Positions 60,903 to 64,000 of a DNA stretch of 64,000 bases are shown piece after piece (within the stretch, counting starts at the first letter, position 1; every line of letters begins with the position of its first letter). The stretch spans positions 1 through 64,000 of the forward strand of contig PCUU01000062.1 of NCBI GenBank assembly GCA_002786855.1, in the 5' to 3' direction. This DNA comes from Cytophagales bacterium CG12_big_fil_rev_8_21_14_0_65_40_12. Lineage in GTDB: Bacteria > Bacteroidota > Bacteroidia > Cytophagales > Cyclobacteriaceae. The translations under genes were made by a program, and so were the position numbers. The notes under the pieces were generated by a model, which searched no databases, was not told the origin of the DNA, and saw only the letters and a program-made list of their open reading frames with translations.

Positions 60903-62138
60903 TTACTCAAATCTTAAAGCATCAATCGGGTCTAATTTAGAAGCTTTATTAGCAGGAATAAAGCCAGAAATAAGCCCTACAAAAACGCAAATGAATAAAC
61001 TTACCGTAATCCAAACCCAAGGAATGACAAAAGCACCCCCTAAAATATTGGCGAGCACATTCCCCACTGCAATGCCAAGCAAGGCACCAACAATTCCCCC
61101 TAACTGACAAATCACGATGGCCTCAATCAAAAATTGCTGCCGAATTCTGGTAGGTGTAGCCCCTAAAGCCTTTCTAATTCCTATTTCCTTGGTCCTTTCT
61201 GTAACGGATACCATCATAATATTCATTAGGCCAACTGCTGCTCCTAACAATGTAATTGCACCTACCACAAAACCGCCAATTCTTAACCCGTTCGTCATCG
61301 AATCCAAAGCATCAGAAACTGAGTCTGACCTAGTGACTTCAAATGAGTTTTCGGCCCCCAATTTATCTCCTCTGATTTTGCGCATATAGCCGGTAGCTTC
61401 ACCCATGGCAAAATCAATTTGCGCGGGATCTTCAATCATGGCGGTAATGTCGTATCTCATGAAGCCCCGTCTATCCAATCGCTTTGCATTGAGTAGTGGT
61501 ACCACAATATTTCTATCTTCCTCGGTATCGCCACCAAATCCACCTTTCTTTTCTAGCACTCCAATCACCCTGTAATTATTGCCATAAAACTTAAGTGTCT
61601 TGTTCAGTGGATCTTCGTTTTCGGCAAAAAGGGCTTTCACTACCTCCGTTCCAAGAATGCATACATAGTTTCCAAATTCGATTTCAAGACTTGAAAAATT
61701 TCTTCCCTTTTCGATTTGAATCCCCTTAATGGCAAAATAATTTTCGTCTCCTCCCGTAATGCTAATGTTAGGATTTGTCGTTTTTGTGCCATATTTCACC
61801 TCGGCAGAACCCGAAGCGCGAGTAAAGATTGTTACTGTGGAAGGGAAGGCAAAATCCTCTTTGAACCGCACTGCTTCCTGAAATTTAATGGGCTCGTAAG
61901 ATTTCTCGCGAACACCATTGTTGTTTCTTCTTCCTGACGTGCGGCTATCTATGTCGAAACTATTTGCCCCCAAGTTCGAAAGACTGGAATCAATCTCGCT
62001 CTTTATACCATCCACCGCGGTGAGCATTCCCACTAAAGAAGTAATGCCTATGGCAATAATAAGACCTGTTAATACGGTGCGAAGGACGTTTGATTTGATT
62101 GACCTGATACCTTCCCTGATGTTCTCTGCGAAATTCAT
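60903..62138 (-). CDS. MacB/FtsX-type ABC transporter permease
   Basis: The 411-aa protein starts at MNFAENIREGIRSIKSN (62138); the frame is open to 62201. It has one N-terminal membrane helix (about 20-42, TVLTGLIIAIGITSLVGML), a large periplasmic MacB core domain (about 45-285) and three C-terminal helices. ERTKEIGIRKALGATPTRIR near 318 is the FtsX-family cytoplasmic loop. No ATPase gene is adjacent. Members export peptides or lipoproteins or act as mechanotransmitters. Confidence 0.9.
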   Translation of the reverse strand: MNFAENIREGIRSIKSNVLRTVLTGLIIAIGITSLVGMLTAVDGIKSEIDSSLSNLGANSFDIDSRTSGRRNNNGVREKSYEPIKFQEAVRFKEDFAFPSTVTIFTRASGSAEVKYGTKTTNPNISITGGDENYFAIKGIQIEKGRNFSSLEIEFGNYVCILGTEVVKALFAENEDPLNKTLKFYGNNYRVIGVLEKKGGFGGDTEEDRNIVVPLLNAKRLDRRGFMRYDITAMIEDPAQIDFAMGEATGYMRKIRGDKLGAENSFEVTRSDSVSDALDSMTNGLRIGGFVVGAITLLGAAVGLMNIMMVSVTERTKEIGIRKALGATPTRIRQQFLIEAIVICQLGGIVGALLGIAVGNVLANILGGAFVIPWVWITVSLFICVFVGLISGFIPANKASKLDPIDALRFE

Positions 62139-62253
62139 AGAGTTAAAATGAGTTTTTGAAAGTTCGAATTTAAGCAACCATTGGTCACATATTGCGAACA
62201 AAATTTATAAATTCAACGATCGTTCTGTTAAACGGTTCATAATCCAGTTCACA

Positions 62254-63519
62254 ATGAGAAAACTTCCTATATTATTGATTTTGACAACATTTTGCTTTGC
62301 GGGTTACGCCAACAAACTGCTTGTTCCAATGGATGAAACTCAAACCAATCATTTAAAAGCTTATGGTGTTGCTTACTGGGTTCTCAGTAAAGACGTAACA
62401 ATTGACTGGATGTTAAATTACAGAGGCGGAAGTTTTTTATTGCCTGCTACAACTGGGGTTGAAAATGAGTTGATCATTCGAGGAGTCAGCTATGAGTTGA
62501 TCTCCGATGCAACAGCAGCACAGCTCGAAAGTCAAATTGCCTCGCCTGCTTCGAACATGGACATGATGAAATTAGAGAAAGTGCCAAAAATCGCTGTCTA
62601 CTCTCCAAAAACAAAAATGCCTTGGGATGATGCCGTGACGCTCGCACTCACCTATTCCGAAATCCCTTATACCTTGGTGTATGATGATGAATTAATATCG
62701 GACGAGCTAACAAAGTATGACTGGCTGCACCTTCACCATGAGGATTTTACTGGCCAGTACGGTAAGTTCTATGCTTCATTTTCGCAATACGGATGGTATC
62801 AACAGCAACAAAAAGACTATGAAGCCTCAGCTAGAAAGCACGGCTTCGTGAAAGTATCCGATCTTAAATTGGCCATCGCTCAAAAGATCCGTGCTTTTGT
62901 GGCTGGTGGCGGATTTCTATTCGCGATGTGCTCTGCAACCGATTCTTTTGACATCGCCCTGGCTGCAAATGGAGTCGATTTTATTGAAGCCATGTATGAT
63001 GGTGACCCTGCAAACCCAGCCGCTGAATCTCAATTTGACTTTGCCCAAACTTTGGCCTTCGAAAACTTCAAACTGAGAAAAGACCCACTAGAATATGAAT
63101 TTTCTGATATTGATAATACCGAAGCGAGGAGATCAAGGGCACTGAATGAAGGCAACGATTTCTTTAAGCTATTCCAGTTCTCGGCAAAATGGGACCCTAT
63201 TCCCACCATGCTCACCCAAAACCACACTTATCTGATTAAGGGATTTTATGGCCAAACTACTTCGTTCAAAAATAGAGTCATAAAGCCCGATGTTGTGGTC
63301 ATGGGGCAAAATGATGCTGCTGAAGAGGCTAAGTACATCCATGGTATTTATGGCAATGGTTTCTGGACATTCTATGGTGGCCATGATCCTGAAGATTACC
63401 AGCACAGGGTGGGTGAAGAACCTACGGACCTGAATTTGTACCCAAACTCTCCCGGCTATCGATTGATTTTGAATAATATCTTGTTCCCTGCGGCTAAGAA
63501 AAAGAAAAGAAAGACATAG
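62254..63519 (+). CDS. Secreted glutamine-amidotransferase-like protein
   Basis: The 421-aa protein has a signal peptide ending near GYAN (residue 20). The middle part (about 105-300) looks like a class I glutamine-amidotransferase/ThuA-like fold, with VAGGGFLFAMCSATDSFD near 214-231, where Cys in AMCSATD occupies the nucleophile-like turn. Similar Bacteroidota proteins are often labelled 'asparagine synthetase B', but no ATP-pyrophosphatase domain is visible, so that name would be misleading. The C-terminus is Lys-rich. Function unknown. Confidence 0.7.
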   Translation: MRKLPILLILTTFCFAGYANKLLVPMDETQTNHLKAYGVAYWVLSKDVTIDWMLNYRGGSFLLPATTGVENELIIRGVSYELISDATAAQLESQIASPASNMDMMKLEKVPKIAVYSPKTKMPWDDAVTLALTYSEIPYTLVYDDELISDELTKYDWLHLHHEDFTGQYGKFYASFSQYGWYQQQQKDYEASARKHGFVKVSDLKLAIAQKIRAFVAGGGFLFAMCSATDSFDIALAANGVDFIEAMYDGDPANPAAESQFDFAQTLAFENFKLRKDPLEYEFSDIDNTEARRSRALNEGNDFFKLFQFSAKWDPIPTMLTQNHTYLIKGFYGQTTSFKNRVIKPDVVVMGQNDAAEEAKYIHGIYGNGFWTFYGGHDPEDYQHRVGEEPTDLNLYPNSPGYRLILNNILFPAAKKKKRKT

Positions 63520-63529
63520 GTGAGAAGCA

Positions 63530-63600
63530 TAAAATTTTAGAACTCAAATTTCAAATTTCAAAATACAAAGTCTAAAGTCTAAAATCGAAGCAGTATCCAA
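63530..63600. repeat. AT-rich short tandem-like tract
   Basis: The text CTCAAATTTCAAATTTCAAA is followed by AAGTCTAAAGTCTAAAATC. These are short imperfect direct repeats between convergent genes; no gene is present. Confidence 0.4.
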
Positions 63601-63647
63601 ATTTCATCGCGCTGCAAACTCTCCAATACTAGGGCTCATCTGAATGA

Positions 63648-64000
63648 TTAAGTTTGCCACTGCAAGGTCTGAGGCTTGATAGGGTTTTCGAAAGGCACTT
63701 TATCTTCTTGGCTTTTTTCGTAGCGACTGCGGATGGCATTGTACCACTTCGCCTGCATATCTGGGTCGCCCATGAGCATCAAAGGTGGATTATTTTGAAG
63801 GCCTTCCTTCAATTTTTCAAAGACATCCACATCCTGCTGAATAAAGGTATCTGCAAAGCGATAGAAAATCGGCTTCAAAAATTTAAACCAACTGATGTCA
63901 GTATAAACAAATTGAATTAGCTCAGTGGTATTTTCATTCACTGGCGTTAGGGCAGTCATGATTACAATATCGTTCTCACCTACTTTAATGTGCTCAATTC
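63648..64000 (-). CDS. Probable Rieske-type oxygenase, C-terminal part (partial)
   Basis: The reading frame stays open to the window end, so about 117 C-terminal residues are visible and the true start lies beyond 64000. VIMTALTPVNENTTELIQFVYTD, written in two parts (TALTPVNENTTEL and IQFVYTD), is followed by a helical tail with DVDVFEKLKEGLQNNPPLML. This pattern resembles the end of the catalytic domain of Rieske non-heme iron oxygenases (aromatic-ring hydroxylase or pheophorbide-oxygenase type). The diagnostic Rieske cysteines are outside the window, so the assignment is tentative. Confidence 0.5.
   Translation of the reverse strand, partial: IEHIKVGENDIVIMTALTPVNENTTELIQFVYTDISWFKFLKPIFYRFADTFIQQDVDVFEKLKEGLQNNPPLMLMGDPDMQAKWYNAIRSRYEKSQEDKVPFENPIKPQTLQWQT

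Overview
The window looks like chromosomal DNA of a Bacteroidota bacterium, probably order Cytophagales. The evidence is AT-rich intergenic DNA, a TTG-N19-TAnnTTTG type promoter (5098-5127), weak ribosome-binding sites, a type III glutamine synthetase, a split transketolase, a CusA-TolC fusion pump, Lacal_2735, DUF6503 and YwqK-type proteins, and abundant extragenic palindromes. No rRNA, tRNA or CRISPR array was found. Most genes are ordinary core genes in short operons closed by clear hairpin terminators.

Layout. 1-4.0 kb is an accessory patch: palindromic repeats with a ~127-bp period, a TonB-C lipoprotein, an orphan hypothetical gene, and a 604-aa reverse transcriptase of the Abi/UG (defence-associated) type. 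The reverse transcriptase is enclosed by stem-loop sites that obey the end-matching rule of integron gene cassettes. 4.2-10.0 kb is housekeeping: M48 lipoprotein, FAH hydrolase, M23 peptidase, Bcp peroxiredoxin and the two transketolase halves. 10.1-12.1 kb is mixed: a lipoprotein, a HEPN-like gene with a possibly interrupted start, a single-domain response regulator and REP-like palindromes. 12.2-15.0 kb has a GT39 enzyme and a class III aminotransferase. 15.2-22.4 kb is a regulatory/stress-like cluster: an ECF-type sigma factor, a Crp/Fnr regulator, a SnoaL-DUF1330 fusion, several small membrane proteins, an SDR and a membrane-anchored class III nucleotidyl cyclase. A 14-bp sequence is repeated upstream of two of its units.

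22.6-35.6 kb holds core genes: hslV, pyruvate dehydrogenase E2, a degenerate SRAP/YedK paralogue, fabH, a YwqK repeat protein, Lacal_2735, an alpha/beta hydrolase, type III glutamine synthetase, mtaB and DUF3820. 35.7-40.4 kb is a restriction-modification operon: a nuclease-methylase fusion, a specificity subunit and a small third gene, with a Y1 (IS200/REP-type) transposase and its palindromes wedged between methylase and specificity genes. 40.5-48.1 kb is a metal-responsive two-component system plus a CusA-TolC fusion and a CusB-like adaptor. A direct-repeat operator candidate occurs in front of both the regulator and the pump. 48.1-49.0 kb is a REP-associated tyrosine transposase flanked by its own palindromes.

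49.1-64.0 kb is again mostly core: an M48-like peptidase with a C-terminal repeat array, an MBL lipoprotein, a serine hydrolase, fabI, ispE, the tgt-lptF/G-eamA operon, a GT2-sigma-rsmG operon, a MacB-type permease, a secreted GATase-like protein and the 3' end of a probable Rieske oxygenase.

Strongest leads: the cassette-like enclosure of the reverse transcriptase; the SRAP paralogue that has lost all four catalytic residues; the paired TTTAAG-N5-TTTAAG boxes of the metal efflux locus; the transposase nested in the restriction-modification operon; and the shared motif in the sigma/Crp cluster.
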